Source: Curvivirga sp965219885 (lineage in GTDB: Bacteria; Pseudomonadota; Alphaproteobacteria; UBA8366; Aestuariispiraceae). Taken from it: a stretch of DNA of 64,000 nt. A model generated the notes under the pieces. It did no database searches, was not told the origin of the DNA, and worked only from the letters and a program-made list of their open reading frames with translations. Shown one piece after another: positions 27,209 to 36,091 of this stretch; position 1 is the stretch's first letter; every line of letters starts with the position of its first letter. A program made the position numbers and the translations under genes. The stretch is from positions 2,542,001 through 2,606,000 of the forward strand of contig NZ_CBDCOT010000009.1 in NCBI RefSeq assembly GCF_965219885.1, given 5' to 3'.

Positions 27209-27622
27209 TTATGATGATTTTAAGGTGAGTTCTAAATCACCCCTGCAATCATATTCATCACTCCAAGTACCTGTAATGACGTTATTTTCAAGTTGCGCTT
27301 TCGCTTCTCCTCGAACTTGAGATCTTGGATGGACTAGAACCTTTAACTTACCATCTGTAAAGATATAACCGGAGAAATGTACAATCGGTGTAATGGACAC
27401 CATATCAGGTGTTCCTCTTTTAACTGTGCCTTCGAAATATCCTTCGTTCACTTCCAACTCGACAACAGCTTCCTTGCAAATGCTTGGGCCAGAGGTTGGT
27501 GTTAATGTACCAAAGAAACCTCCATTCATTTCAGATGCCACCATCTTAGTGTTTGGCGGTGTACATGCTGTCAAACCTATAAGACTGAAAATAGCAACAA
27601 ATGAATATAAACTATGCTTCAT
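27209..27622 (-). CDS. Putative outer-membrane or periplasmic lipoprotein
   Basis: A 137-residue protein with a lipoprotein signal (MKHSLYSFVAIFSLIGLTAC); the LTAC lipobox predicts lipidation of that Cys. The mature part is beta-rich and hydrophilic, with no recognised family, and contains a second pair of cysteines (SICKE and YDCRG) that could form a disulfide. The ATG at 27622 lies 4 nt after the pmbA stop; a GTG four codons upstream would overlap that stop. It is the last gene of the purD-side minus-strand run. Confidence 0.7.
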   Translation of the reverse strand: MKHSLYSFVAIFSLIGLTACTPPNTKMVASEMNGGFFGTLTPTSGPSICKEAVVELEVNEGYFEGTVKRGTPDMVSITPIVHFSGYIFTDGKLKVLVHPRSQVRGEAKAQLENNVITGTWSDEYDCRGDLELTLKSS

Positions 27623-27626
27623 TAGT

Positions 27627-28973
27627 TTACGCACCCGCGATGGTCATGCCTTCAATGCGAAGGGTCGGGGCATCAGTACCATAACGGAAGGTCAGATTAT
27701 TGGCTGGGGTCATTTCAAGGAACATGTCTTTTAGATTACCTGCGATAGTCATCTCATTCACCGGATAGACGATTTCGCCATCTTCAATCCAGAAACCAGC
27801 GGCACCTTGGCTGTAATCACCTGTGATCATATTAGCGCCATGTCCCATAATGCTGGTCACATAGAAGCCGGATTTGATATCCTTGATCAATTCTTCCGGG
27901 GAAAGCTCGCCTGCTTCGATATAGGTATTTGTTGTAGATGGTGATGGGGCAGAAGCCGCACCGCGGCTGGCATTTCCTGTGGATTCCATACCCAATTGAC
28001 GGGCTGTGCGTAAATCCATGATCCAAGTCGTTAGCATACCTTCATCAACGATGTTTTTCTGATTGGTCGGTAGGCCTTCTGCATCAAATGCTTTTGATCC
28101 ATAGCCACGTAAGCGATGCGGGTCTTCTTTCAAGGTGATAGCTTTATTCATCACTTGCGTGTTCAGACTGTCTTTTAAGAAGCTTGTACCACGGGCGATG
28201 GAGGACCCATTAATCGCACCAAGCAAGCTTCCCACCATGCGCATGGAAACGCGTGTGTCGAAAATAACGGGTGCTTGGATAGTTGGGCCTTTACGTGGAT
28301 TGAGCTTCTTAATTGCACGATCCCCGGCAGATTTACCAACTTCGGCTGGGTCGGCCAGATCACTTCCCCAAACCTTTGAAGAATAATCATAATCGGTTTC
28401 CATACCTGTGCCTTCACCGGCAATGACGGATACACCAACAGAGCTGCTGGAACTTTTAAAACCTGCGGAAAAACCGTTACTTGCTGCCATAAAGATATCG
28501 GCAGAAGACCAGCTTGCAGAGGCACCTTCGGAATTGGTTACACCTTCAACAGCCAATGCTGCATTTTCACAGGTTTTTGCACGTTCTACCAAGGTTTCCG
28601 CTGATGGTTCTTCGGGGTCAAAAGTTTCATAATCCGGCACATCTCCCGTGAATAACATGTCCGGATCAGCCAAGCCGATATAAGGATCTTCCGGGACAGT
28701 TTTCGCCATGGAAATCGCACGGTCCACTAATTCATCCAAAGCTTTTTCCTTCCAGTCATTGGAAGAAACGATGGCTTGGCTTTTACCAATAATGACGCGA
28801 AGGCCAAGATCATGAGCCTCTGATCGCTCTAGACTTTCCATTTTACCAAGGCGTTGTTCATGGCTAAGCGAAATGGCAGTTGCTGCAACTGCATCTGCTG
28901 CATCTGCACCTTTAGCTTTCGCTTTTTTCAACATGTCATCAAGGATATTTGCGATGTCTTGGTTTTGGCTCAT
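27627..28973 (-). CDS. pmbA: PmbA/TldE-type metallopeptidase subunit
   Basis: A 448-residue member of the TldD/PmbA (U62) family. With TldD it forms a heterodimeric protease known from microcin B17 maturation and CcdA degradation. Characteristic parts are SLSHEQRLGKMESLERSEAHDLGLRV near the N-terminus, the SSVGVSVIAGEG stretch and, near the C-terminus, GHGANMITGDYSQGAAGFWIEDGEIVYPV. The PmbA partner lacks the HExxxH zinc motif, which is absent here, consistent with PmbA, not TldD. No tldD is in this window. The start is ATG 28973. Confidence 0.92.
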   Translation of the reverse strand: MSQNQDIANILDDMLKKAKAKGADAADAVAATAISLSHEQRLGKMESLERSEAHDLGLRVIIGKSQAIVSSNDWKEKALDELVDRAISMAKTVPEDPYIGLADPDMLFTGDVPDYETFDPEEPSAETLVERAKTCENAALAVEGVTNSEGASASWSSADIFMAASNGFSAGFKSSSSSVGVSVIAGEGTGMETDYDYSSKVWGSDLADPAEVGKSAGDRAIKKLNPRKGPTIQAPVIFDTRVSMRMVGSLLGAINGSSIARGTSFLKDSLNTQVMNKAITLKEDPHRLRGYGSKAFDAEGLPTNQKNIVDEGMLTTWIMDLRTARQLGMESTGNASRGAASAPSPSTTNTYIEAGELSPEELIKDIKSGFYVTSIMGHGANMITGDYSQGAAGFWIEDGEIVYPVNEMTIAGNLKDMFLEMTPANNLTFRYGTDAPTLRIEGMTIAGA

Positions 28974-29018
28974 GGATGGATCCTTAAAGGAAAGATTATG
29001 ATTATTAATTTGAATTGG

Positions 29019-29291
29019 TTAGATGCTATGCATGATTGCAATAAAGGTAAAGCCAATGATTGCAATTGCCGAAAAGATTATTTGAAGTCTTGTGCGCCAA
29101 ATGGTCGTGCGCCAATCTGGAAGATTGTCTGGGTCCTTATAGCTCACTTCGTTTTGTTTCACTTTTCTACGATGCCATTTGGTCCATTTGCCTGAACCTT
29201 TCAAGAGCAACGAGATAAAAACCAGACTTCCTAAGAAGAAAAGCAACTCAATCGCACCAAAATTTCTTAAAGTTTCAACAAAAGCATTCAT
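29019..29291 (-). CDS. Hypothetical two-helix membrane protein
   Basis: A 90-residue protein with hydrophobic helices at about 10-30 and 70-88 and a basic, polar loop between them (GSGKWTKWHRRKVKQNE, then DNLPDWRTTIWRTRLQ). The loop composition suggests it faces the cytosol, with both termini outside. I do not recognise the family. It lies between purD and pmbA on the same strand with short gaps (30 and 45 nt), so it is probably cotranscribed with them. Confidence 0.6.
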   Translation of the reverse strand: MNAFVETLRNFGAIELLFFLGSLVFISLLLKGSGKWTKWHRRKVKQNEVSYKDPDNLPDWRTTIWRTRLQIIFSAIAIIGFTFIAIMHSI

Positions 29292-29321
29292 AATTTAAGC
29301 GATCATTATTAATGGAAAGCT

Positions 29322-30605
29322 CTAAGCTTCTTCACGGGCCACAGCACGCCAGCCGATATCGCGACGACAGAAACCATTATCCCAATCAACTTTATCAACG
29401 GCTTCATAGGCAATAGTTTGTGCTTCTTTAACAGTGTTTCCACGGCCAACTACGTTTAACACACGACCACCTGTTGCAAGGATTTCACCTGCCTCAGATT
29501 TCGCAGTGCCTGCATGGAAGATGGTTGTAGCCTCATTATTCGCAGCGATATCCAGATTTTTAATGACGGTGTTTTTCTCATAAGAACCGGGATAGCCATT
29601 GGCTGCCAACACAACATTTAAGGCTGTCATATCATGCCAATCAAGTTCATGCCCTTTTAATTCACCTTTTGCCGCAGCTTCCAGAACCGGCACAAGATCA
29701 GATTTAAGGCGCATCATCAAAACCTGACATTCAGGGTCACCAAAGCGTGCATTAAATTCAATAACACGGACACCTGTTTTAGTGATCATCAATCCAGCGA
29801 AAATAACGCCAATATAAGGTCGACCCTCTGCAGCTAATCCGTTTGCCAAAGGTTGGATAACTTTTGCCATCACTTCCGCTTCGATCTCAGCAGTTGCAAC
29901 AGGTGCCGGGGAATATGCCCCCATACCACCTGTATTTGGACCTTTGTCACCATCAAAGACAGCTTTGTGATCCTGGGCAGAAGCCAGTGCCAACGTATTT
30001 TTACCATCACATAACGCAAAGAAGGAAAGTTCTTCACCTTCCATAAATTCTTCAACAACGATTTCGGAACCTGCATCACCAAAGACACCACCTGTCATGG
30101 TATCATCCACTGCTTGTAAGGCTTCCTCCAATGTCATGGCAACGGTTACACCTTTGCCAGCTGCAAGGCCGTCTGTCTTTACAACGATAGGGGCACCTTG
30201 TTCTTGGATATAGGCTTTTGCGTCTTCTGGATTGGTGAAACGTGCATAGGCGGCGGTATCAATACCATATTTGGCACAGATATCTTTCATAAAGCCTTTT
30301 GAACCTTCAAGCTCTGCGGCTTTCGCGCTTGGTCCAAAAGCCAAAATGCCCGCATCGTGCAATTTATCTGCAAGGCCAAGTACTAACGGAGCTTCCGGTC
30401 CAATAACAACCAAATCAATAGCATTTTCTTTCGAAAAATTGACGATTCCATCTACGTCTTCGGCTTTGATGGCGACGCATTCTGCCACATCTTCGATACC
30501 TGCATTGCCGGGTGCACAGTAAAGTTTGTCACATTTTTCGGATTTGGAAATTGCCCAACAAAGTGCATGTTCACGACCACCGGAACCAACCATCAAGATT
30601 TTCAT
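29322..30605 (-). CDS. purD: Phosphoribosylamine-glycine ligase (GAR synthetase)
   Basis: A 427-residue ATP-grasp enzyme, step 2 of purine synthesis. Motifs are MKILMVGSGGREHAL at the N-terminus, the ATP-grasp segment PIVVKTDGLAAGKGV, the glycine-rich loop PNTGGMGAYSP, and EFNARFGDPE with its metal-binding residues. Full length for the family. It is divergent from xseA (134 bp between starts), a common arrangement in alphaproteobacteria. Confidence 0.97.
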   Translation of the reverse strand: MKILMVGSGGREHALCWAISKSEKCDKLYCAPGNAGIEDVAECVAIKAEDVDGIVNFSKENAIDLVVIGPEAPLVLGLADKLHDAGILAFGPSAKAAELEGSKGFMKDICAKYGIDTAAYARFTNPEDAKAYIQEQGAPIVVKTDGLAAGKGVTVAMTLEEALQAVDDTMTGGVFGDAGSEIVVEEFMEGEELSFFALCDGKNTLALASAQDHKAVFDGDKGPNTGGMGAYSPAPVATAEIEAEVMAKVIQPLANGLAAEGRPYIGVIFAGLMITKTGVRVIEFNARFGDPECQVLMMRLKSDLVPVLEAAAKGELKGHELDWHDMTALNVVLAANGYPGSYEKNTVIKNLDIAANNEATTIFHAGTAKSEAGEILATGGRVLNVVGRGNTVKEAQTIAYEAVDKVDWDNGFCRRDIGWRAVAREEA

Positions 30606-30739
30606 GTATCAAAGACTCCCAAAAGGATAAGGCGCTAAAATTATTTGCAGCTTTCTTTAACATGTGAGTCGCGATTTGACCATGATTTAACAACCCTTTT
30701 CGCTTGGCGAGAAAGGGGGATCACTTTAGACTGGGTGAC

Positions 30740-32329
30740 ATGAGTGATCTTTTTTCAAAACCCGCCGCTAAACCTGTTTCCAATGTGCCTGAATTTTCGG
30801 TCACAGAATTAAGTTTTGAGCTGAAAAGAACAGTGGAAGGCGCCTTTTCCCATGTGCGTGTCCGTGGTGAAATTTCTGGCTTTAAGCGGGCGGCATCCGG
30901 CCATATGTATATGGCCCTAAAAGATGCAGGCGCGGTCATGGATGCGATTTGCTGGAAAGGCAATGCCAGCCGCTTGGCGGTGCAACCCGAAGATGGGCTT
31001 GAAGTTGTCGCAACAGGTAAATTAACCACTTATCCCGGCCGATCAAAATATCAGATCGTCATTGAAACCATGGAAATGGCGGGTGAGGGCGCACTTTTAA
31101 AGTTATTAGAAGAGCGTAAGAAAAAGCTTGCTGCTGAAGGTTTGTTTGATCCAGATCGAAAGAAAGAAATCCCGTATTTACCAGAAGTTATCGGTATTGT
31201 GACTTCCCCGACAGGTGCTGTTATTCGTGATATCTTACATCGTCTGCAAGATCGTTTTCCACGTCATGTGTTGTTATGGCCAGTAGTGGTACAAGGGGAT
31301 GGAGCTGCGGAAAAGATTGCAGCTGCGATTGATGGGTTTAATCAAATAAGTATAGATGGTGATGTACCGCGTCCTGATTTATTAATTGTCGCACGTGGTG
31401 GTGGTTCCCTTGAAGATTTATGGAGTTTTAACGAGGAAGCCGTTATACGCGCCACAGCAGCTAGTGATATTCCTGTTATTTCGGCGGTAGGGCATGAAAC
31501 AGATACGACCTTAATCGATTTTGCCTCTGATCGTCGCGCACCTACACCGACAGGGGCCGCAGAAATGGCTGTGCCAGTGCGTGTAGATTTACTTGCGACG
31601 GTAAAGGATTTGGAACGTCGCCTTCTATCCGCTCAATACAGAAGCTTGGATATGAAAATGCGCCATCTGGAAGGATTGTCTAGAGGACTTCCTAAGCCGG
31701 ATGCGTTATTACAAAATGTAACTCAGCGTCTGGATGATGTGGCTGATAAGCTGGATATCGGTTGGCGTTCCCGTCTACAATCTAGTCAACATAAGTTAGA
31801 CCAATTGTCGGGCCGCTTGCGCAGTCCCGCGCAGCTATTGGATAGCAAAACTGATAAATTAAATTCGATTAATCAGCGCCTTATTCAAGCCACAAAAGCT
31901 CTGCAATCTCGAAAATCTGATCGGTTCGAGGCTATGCGCCTTGGGGATCGATTAGATCAAAGTTTTGAGCGTTTACAAGAAAAACAGAAAAGCCGTTTGG
32001 ATCAATTGGCAATTCGCCTAGAAAATTTAAGCCATAAAAAGGTTTTGGAACGTGGCTTTGCTGTTATTCAGCGCTCTGATGGCAGTTTATTATCGTCGGT
32101 GAAAGCAGTTGAAGCGGGTGAAGCAGTAAAAGTGCAATTTGCAGATGGGCATGCAGATGCAGTGTTAGGTGTTGGAAGCTTTACTCAAGCAATGGAAGCT
32201 GTACGTCAGCCGGATGTGAAGAAACGTAAAAAGAAAGAAAAGCCAATTGAGGCTGTAGAAGAAAAAGAAACTTTAAAGAAAGCAAAGAAAAAGGATATCA
32301 CAGATGACCGTCAAGACAGCTTGTTTTAA
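30740..32329 (+). CDS. xseA: Exodeoxyribonuclease VII large subunit
   Basis: A 529-residue subunit of the enzyme that degrades single-stranded DNA. The N-terminal OB fold starts NVPEFSVTELSFELKRTVEGAFSHVRVRGEISG. The catalytic core carries GIVTSPTGAVIRDI, DLLIVARGGGSLEDLWSFNEE and ISAVGHETDTTLIDFASDRRAPTPTGAAE. A long coiled coil follows, and the C-terminal 60 residues are lysine/glutamate-rich. I chose ATG 30740 (GGGTGA just upstream) over an in-frame TTG at 30704. The last 26 nt overlap the next gene. xseB is not in this window. Confidence 0.96.
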   Translation: MSDLFSKPAAKPVSNVPEFSVTELSFELKRTVEGAFSHVRVRGEISGFKRAASGHMYMALKDAGAVMDAICWKGNASRLAVQPEDGLEVVATGKLTTYPGRSKYQIVIETMEMAGEGALLKLLEERKKKLAAEGLFDPDRKKEIPYLPEVIGIVTSPTGAVIRDILHRLQDRFPRHVLLWPVVVQGDGAAEKIAAAIDGFNQISIDGDVPRPDLLIVARGGGSLEDLWSFNEEAVIRATAASDIPVISAVGHETDTTLIDFASDRRAPTPTGAAEMAVPVRVDLLATVKDLERRLLSAQYRSLDMKMRHLEGLSRGLPKPDALLQNVTQRLDDVADKLDIGWRSRLQSSQHKLDQLSGRLRSPAQLLDSKTDKLNSINQRLIQATKALQSRKSDRFEAMRLGDRLDQSFERLQEKQKSRLDQLAIRLENLSHKKVLERGFAVIQRSDGSLLSSVKAVEAGEAVKVQFADGHADAVLGVGSFTQAMEAVRQPDVKKRKKKEKPIEAVEEKETLKKAKKKDITDDRQDSLF

Positions 32330-33146
32330 AGCCGTAACGTCAATTTTTGCAGGTGCGATGCTTTTTGTATCTGTTTCGACGCAAGCAGCGGATCGAACAA
32401 AGCTTGATGGTAAGTTTATTCAAGGTGGTATGGTGATTGGTCAGACTGAGAAGGATGCGAAGGTTACTTTTCAAGATCATGAATTACTATTGACTGATGA
32501 GGGGCAGTTTGTTTTTGGATTTCACCGTGATGCACCGGAAAGTCAAAGTCTAACGATCACCTATGCTGATGGTAGTTCGGAAACCGTTCCAATGGCGATT
32601 GAACAAAGAGACTATAATATTCAACGGATTGATGGTTTGCCCAGCAATCAGGTCTCACCACCTGAAGAAATTATGGTACGCATTCGTGATGATAACCGTC
32701 AAATAGGTGAGGCACGTGCCAATATTACTAATGAAAATTGGTATTTAGAAGATTTTATTTGGCCTTCCGTTGGGCCCATTTCAGGTATCTATGGATCTCA
32801 ACGTATCTTAAATGGTCAACCTCGTCAGCCACATTATGGCATTGATATAGCCTTACCAACAGGATCACCTGTGGTTGCACCTGCATCTGGTATTATTCGC
32901 CTTGTTCATGATGATATGTATTTTTCCGGAGGCACGTTATTTCTGGATCATGGGGCAGGTTTGATGTCTGCGTTTTTACATCTCAGCAAAATCCATGTGA
33001 AAGAAGGGCAATTTGTAAAACAAGGTGAGTTGATCGCAGATATCGGCGCGACGGGTCGTGTGACAGGGGCGCATCTGGATTGGCGGATAAACTGGTTTGA
33101 AAATCGTATCGATCCAGCTTTGCTTGTTCCACCAATGCCAAAGTAA
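32304..33146 (+). CDS. M23-family peptidoglycan-binding protein with altered metal site
   Basis: A 280-residue exported protein with a signal peptide ending STQAA near residue 29. The region to about residue 150 is beta-rich, and the C-terminal LytM/M23 domain follows. Zinc-site residues: H177 and D181 in HYGID are present, as is H226 in FLHLS, but the usual final HxH reads H257-L-D259. The gene overlaps xseA by 26 nt, with AAGGA 8 nt before its ATG. It may still bind zinc through Asp, or be a non-catalytic regulator of amidases. The HLD form may be shared by close alphaproteobacterial relatives. Confidence 0.85.
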   Translation: MTVKTACFKAVTSIFAGAMLFVSVSTQAADRTKLDGKFIQGGMVIGQTEKDAKVTFQDHELLLTDEGQFVFGFHRDAPESQSLTITYADGSSETVPMAIEQRDYNIQRIDGLPSNQVSPPEEIMVRIRDDNRQIGEARANITNENWYLEDFIWPSVGPISGIYGSQRILNGQPRQPHYGIDIALPTGSPVVAPASGIIRLVHDDMYFSGGTLFLDHGAGLMSAFLHLSKIHVKEGQFVKQGELIADIGATGRVTGAHLDWRINWFENRIDPALLVPPMPK

Positions 33147-33156
33147 GTTAGTGATC

Positions 33157-33783
33157 TTATTCAATTGAACTTGAAAGAATTTTTGTCCCCGCGGCACCAA
33201 ATGCAAGGGCAAAAAAGGCCTCAAACCATCTTTTCAGTTTGTTATAGGTAAGTACCATCGGTTTGCTCGAAAACAATAAGGCATAGGTGATGAAGATGGC
33301 AAACCCTTGTGTGCATACTGCACCAATTACAATCAAAATTGTTTCAATTGACGGATTTGCAGGTAAGCCGATTGAAAAAAGGGAGCCAAAAAATAACACG
33401 GCTTTTGGATTTGTTAAATGAATAGCCAATCCTTTGGCATAGGCTTTTTTCGGCAAAATATATTTGTTACTAGTTTCAAACGCCTTTGAGGGCGATATAG
33501 CAGATCGTGCAGATTTATAGGCAAGATATAATAGATAACTTGCCCCCACATATCTTGCGATATCAAAAGCCCAGGCATTAGCATGCATTAAGGCGCCCAA
33601 TCCAAGTGCTGCTGAAAATGCCCAGGTTAAGGAACCTGTTGAAATACCAAAGGCAAGCGCTAATCCGGATTTACGACCTGAACTCATTGATGCATTAGCA
33701 ATGGCAAGTGTGGCAGGGCCGGGGCTTGCCGCGGCGATAACTGAGGCTGCCAGAATGAGTGTAAGGTTTAATTCTTCAGGCAT
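33157..33783 (-). CDS. LysE/RhtB family amino-acid exporter (first of two)
   Basis: A 208-residue protein with six hydrophobic segments. The LysE hallmark AAASPGPATLAIANASMSSGRKSGLALAFG is at residues 17-46. Members export amino acids such as lysine, homoserine or threonine. Ten nucleotides separate its stop from the convergent M23 gene. It lies 9 nt after the second LysE gene on the same strand, so the two are probably one transcript; they may form different-specificity exporters. Confidence 0.88.
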   Translation of the reverse strand: MPEELNLTLILAASVIAAASPGPATLAIANASMSSGRKSGLALAFGISTGSLTWAFSAALGLGALMHANAWAFDIARYVGASYLLYLAYKSARSAISPSKAFETSNKYILPKKAYAKGLAIHLTNPKAVLFFGSLFSIGLPANPSIETILIVIGAVCTQGFAIFITYALLFSSKPMVLTYNKLKRWFEAFFALAFGAAGTKILSSSIE

Positions 33784-33792
33784 ATCTTTTCA

Positions 33793-34416
33793 TTATCCCA
33801 TCAACATAAAAGGTACTGTCGCAACAATTAAGGTCGCCATGATATAGTTGAAAATACGTAAATGTTTTTCATCTTTCATCCAGCGACGTAATGCTGAACC
33901 GAAACTTGTCCAGATCAAGATGCAAGGTACGCCAAAGAATAATACAATCAGTAAAGTTACAGCTGCGTCATTGGCTAGATTGTCCGATTGTAACCCAAAT
34001 GCAGAAGAAAAAGTAACCGCCATCATCCATGCTTTTGGATTAATCCATTGGAATAGGGCGGCTTCAATGAAGGTAAGCGGTTTTGCTTTACTTTCTAATT
34101 TACCCACACCTGCGGCTGTTCCGATACGATAGGCAAGATAGAGTAAATAGGCGCTACCTGCATAGGTCAGGATGCTTTGCAACAATGGGAAAATAGTAAA
34201 AAGCTGCCCTAATCCCATGCATGCCATCAACACCATGAATAAAAATCCAAGTGCAACACCTGCTGCATGGGGAACTGTGCGTTGTAAACCAAAGTTTAAC
34301 CCAGATGCCGCAAGCATCAGATTATTTGGACCCGGTGTGACAGAGGCGACGAAGACAAAATTCGCCAATGGTAACAACGCAACATTTGTAAAACTGCTGA
34401 AATCAATAGCCATCAT
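33793..34416 (-). CDS. LysE/RhtB family amino-acid exporter (second of two)
   Basis: A 207-residue six-helix membrane protein. The family motif is VASVTPGPNNLMLAASGLNFGLQRTVPHAAGVALG (residues 23-57), which includes the PGPNN signature typical of the RhtB branch. WINPKAWMMAV near residue 125 is the conserved mid-helix motif. Translation starts at ATG 34416 or the adjacent ATG 34413; GGAGAC lies upstream. First gene of the LysE pair. Confidence 0.88.
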   Translation of the reverse strand: MMAIDFSSFTNVALLPLANFVFVASVTPGPNNLMLAASGLNFGLQRTVPHAAGVALGFLFMVLMACMGLGQLFTIFPLLQSILTYAGSAYLLYLAYRIGTAAGVGKLESKAKPLTFIEAALFQWINPKAWMMAVTFSSAFGLQSDNLANDAAVTLLIVLFFGVPCILIWTSFGSALRRWMKDEKHLRIFNYIMATLIVATVPFMLMG

Positions 34417-34542
34417 TTGTCTCCTTTTAGCTGTCCTTAATGCATCAATTTGATGTGGAAAGGATCACCGCAAAGCAGATGTTAGTCAATTATGCTGACC
34501 ATATTTTATTGCACCCATACAATAACTTAGCTGATTTTACAG

Positions 34543-35934
34543 TTAGTTAGATTTCAACTTTTTTAACGTGCGAAGGAAATTTTGAGTGATTTTTTCTTCG
34601 CTTGCATGTTGTCCATTCTTAATCAACTGTCGTCCCGCAACGAAGGTATCGCGGACGAGGTTTTCATTTCCGTTAAAGATGAAGGCATCCAGAATGGTAT
34701 CACTCTCCAACTCGTATAGATCAGGTTTTTGATCATTAAGAACGAGGAAGTCCGCACGTTTTCCAACTGCTAACTCACCAGAGTTTAGAGCTAAAGCTTG
34801 TGCTCCACCCTGTGCAGATTCACACCATAGTTTGCGTCCAACAGAAGCGGTGTTCTCATCGGCACAAACGGTACGTGCTTGATGTATCAAGCGTTGTCCA
34901 TATTCAAGGAGCCGAATTTCTTCAACAGGAGAACGGCTTACATGGCTATCGCTGCCAACTCCGTAACGCCCATCTTGCTCGAGAAAATCGACCATCGGAT
35001 AAATACCATCACCAAGATTACCTTCTGTGGTTGGGCAGATGCCCGCAACGGCCTTACTTCTTGCGATGTGGGTGACTTCCTGATCGGTTAGATGAGTGGC
35101 ATGGATTAAGCACCAACGTTCATCGACAGGTAGTTGATCATATAGCAATTCAACAGGCCGCTTACCTTTAGAAGAAATACAATCATTCACTTCCTTCATT
35201 TGTTCAGCGATATGGATATGAATTGGCGCGTTTGGATTATGTTGATGCAGCATATTTTGCATATCTTTCAGCATAGATGTGCTGACTGCGCGCAAGCTAT
35301 GAGGGGCAACACCCACATGGGTATTATATCTATATTCTTCTTGTGTTGCTGCCTTTTCTGTTTCCATGATGATCTTCATAATCATCTCTGGGTCTGTTTT
35401 AAAGCGCGCCTGCGCCGGAGCTAAGTCATTTTCGTCAAAACCTGCATAGGCGTAAAGAACAGGCAGATGGGTCAGGGCAATTCCGGTTGATTTAGCCGCA
35501 TTTACAATTTGATGGCTATGTTCGGCAAGATTATCATAATGTTTTCCACCTATGGCATGATGCAGGTAATGAAATTCTCCCACACTTGCATAGCCATATT
35601 TTAAACATTCAAGATAAAGCTGTGCTGCAATAGCTTGAACGTCCTCAGCGGTGATTCTAGCTAAAAAGCTATACATGATCTCACGCCAACTCCAGAAAGA
35701 CTCTTTTCCTTTTTCTCGACGTTCACTTAAGCCCGCCATGGCACGTTGAAAAGCATGTGAGTGCAGATTATGCATGGCTGGAATAACCGGACCAGCTGCT
35801 GTGCTTTTAGAAACCTTACTAGTTTCTTTATCTATTGAGGTTATGACGCCATTTTGATCCCATGATAGCGTGACATTTTTTGCCCAACCGTCTGAGAGCA
35901 AAATTGTTTCGGCAAAGATAGAATTGACAGTCAT
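34543..35934 (-). CDS. hutF: Formimidoylglutamate deiminase
   Basis: A 463-residue amidohydrolase-superfamily enzyme. In the five-step histidine pathway it converts N-formimidoyl-glutamate to N-formylglutamate plus ammonia, feeding HutG. The metal motif is PAMHNLHSHAFQRAM (HxH); further ligands lie in HIAEQ, LIHATHL and GSDSHVSRSP. I chose ATG 35934 because AAAGG lies 8-9 nt upstream and an in-frame longer start adds a non-conserved tail. A HutC-like palindrome lies 35 bp upstream. It is separated from hutI and hutG by phoX. Confidence 0.93.
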   Translation of the reverse strand: MTVNSIFAETILLSDGWAKNVTLSWDQNGVITSIDKETSKVSKSTAAGPVIPAMHNLHSHAFQRAMAGLSERREKGKESFWSWREIMYSFLARITAEDVQAIAAQLYLECLKYGYASVGEFHYLHHAIGGKHYDNLAEHSHQIVNAAKSTGIALTHLPVLYAYAGFDENDLAPAQARFKTDPEMIMKIIMETEKAATQEEYRYNTHVGVAPHSLRAVSTSMLKDMQNMLHQHNPNAPIHIHIAEQMKEVNDCISSKGKRPVELLYDQLPVDERWCLIHATHLTDQEVTHIARSKAVAGICPTTEGNLGDGIYPMVDFLEQDGRYGVGSDSHVSRSPVEEIRLLEYGQRLIHQARTVCADENTASVGRKLWCESAQGGAQALALNSGELAVGKRADFLVLNDQKPDLYELESDTILDAFIFNGNENLVRDTFVAGRQLIKNGQHASEEKITQNFLRTLKKLKSN

Positions 35935-35968
35935 AAGATGAACCTTTGTAAACATGCGATATAATTTA

Positions 35969-35982
35969 GTTGTATAGACAAG
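35969..35982. promoter_or_regulatory. HutC-like operator upstream of hutF
   Basis: GTTGTATAGACAAG matches the TGTA-N2-TACA HutC core with one mismatch (GACA) and the flanking TTG/CAA arms. It lies 35 bp before the hutF start, in the expected promoter position. No hutC gene is in this window. Confidence 0.55.
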
Positions 35983-36008
35983 TTAAATTCGATTGCAAGA
36001 CAAAATAA

Positions 36009-36043
36009 AAGCTCCCCCTTCATTTTATAGAAGGTGGGAGCTT
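36009..36043 (-). terminator. Terminator of phoX
   Basis: AAGCTCCCCCTTC / GAAGGTGGGAGCTT (one bulged base, 8-nt loop) followed on the minus strand by TTTTATTTTG. It insulates phoX from hutF downstream on the same strand. Confidence 0.85.
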
Positions 36044-36091
36044 CATTGTGTTTCTAGCGACTATTAATGTGCTGGAAACTAGCAGGTATTC

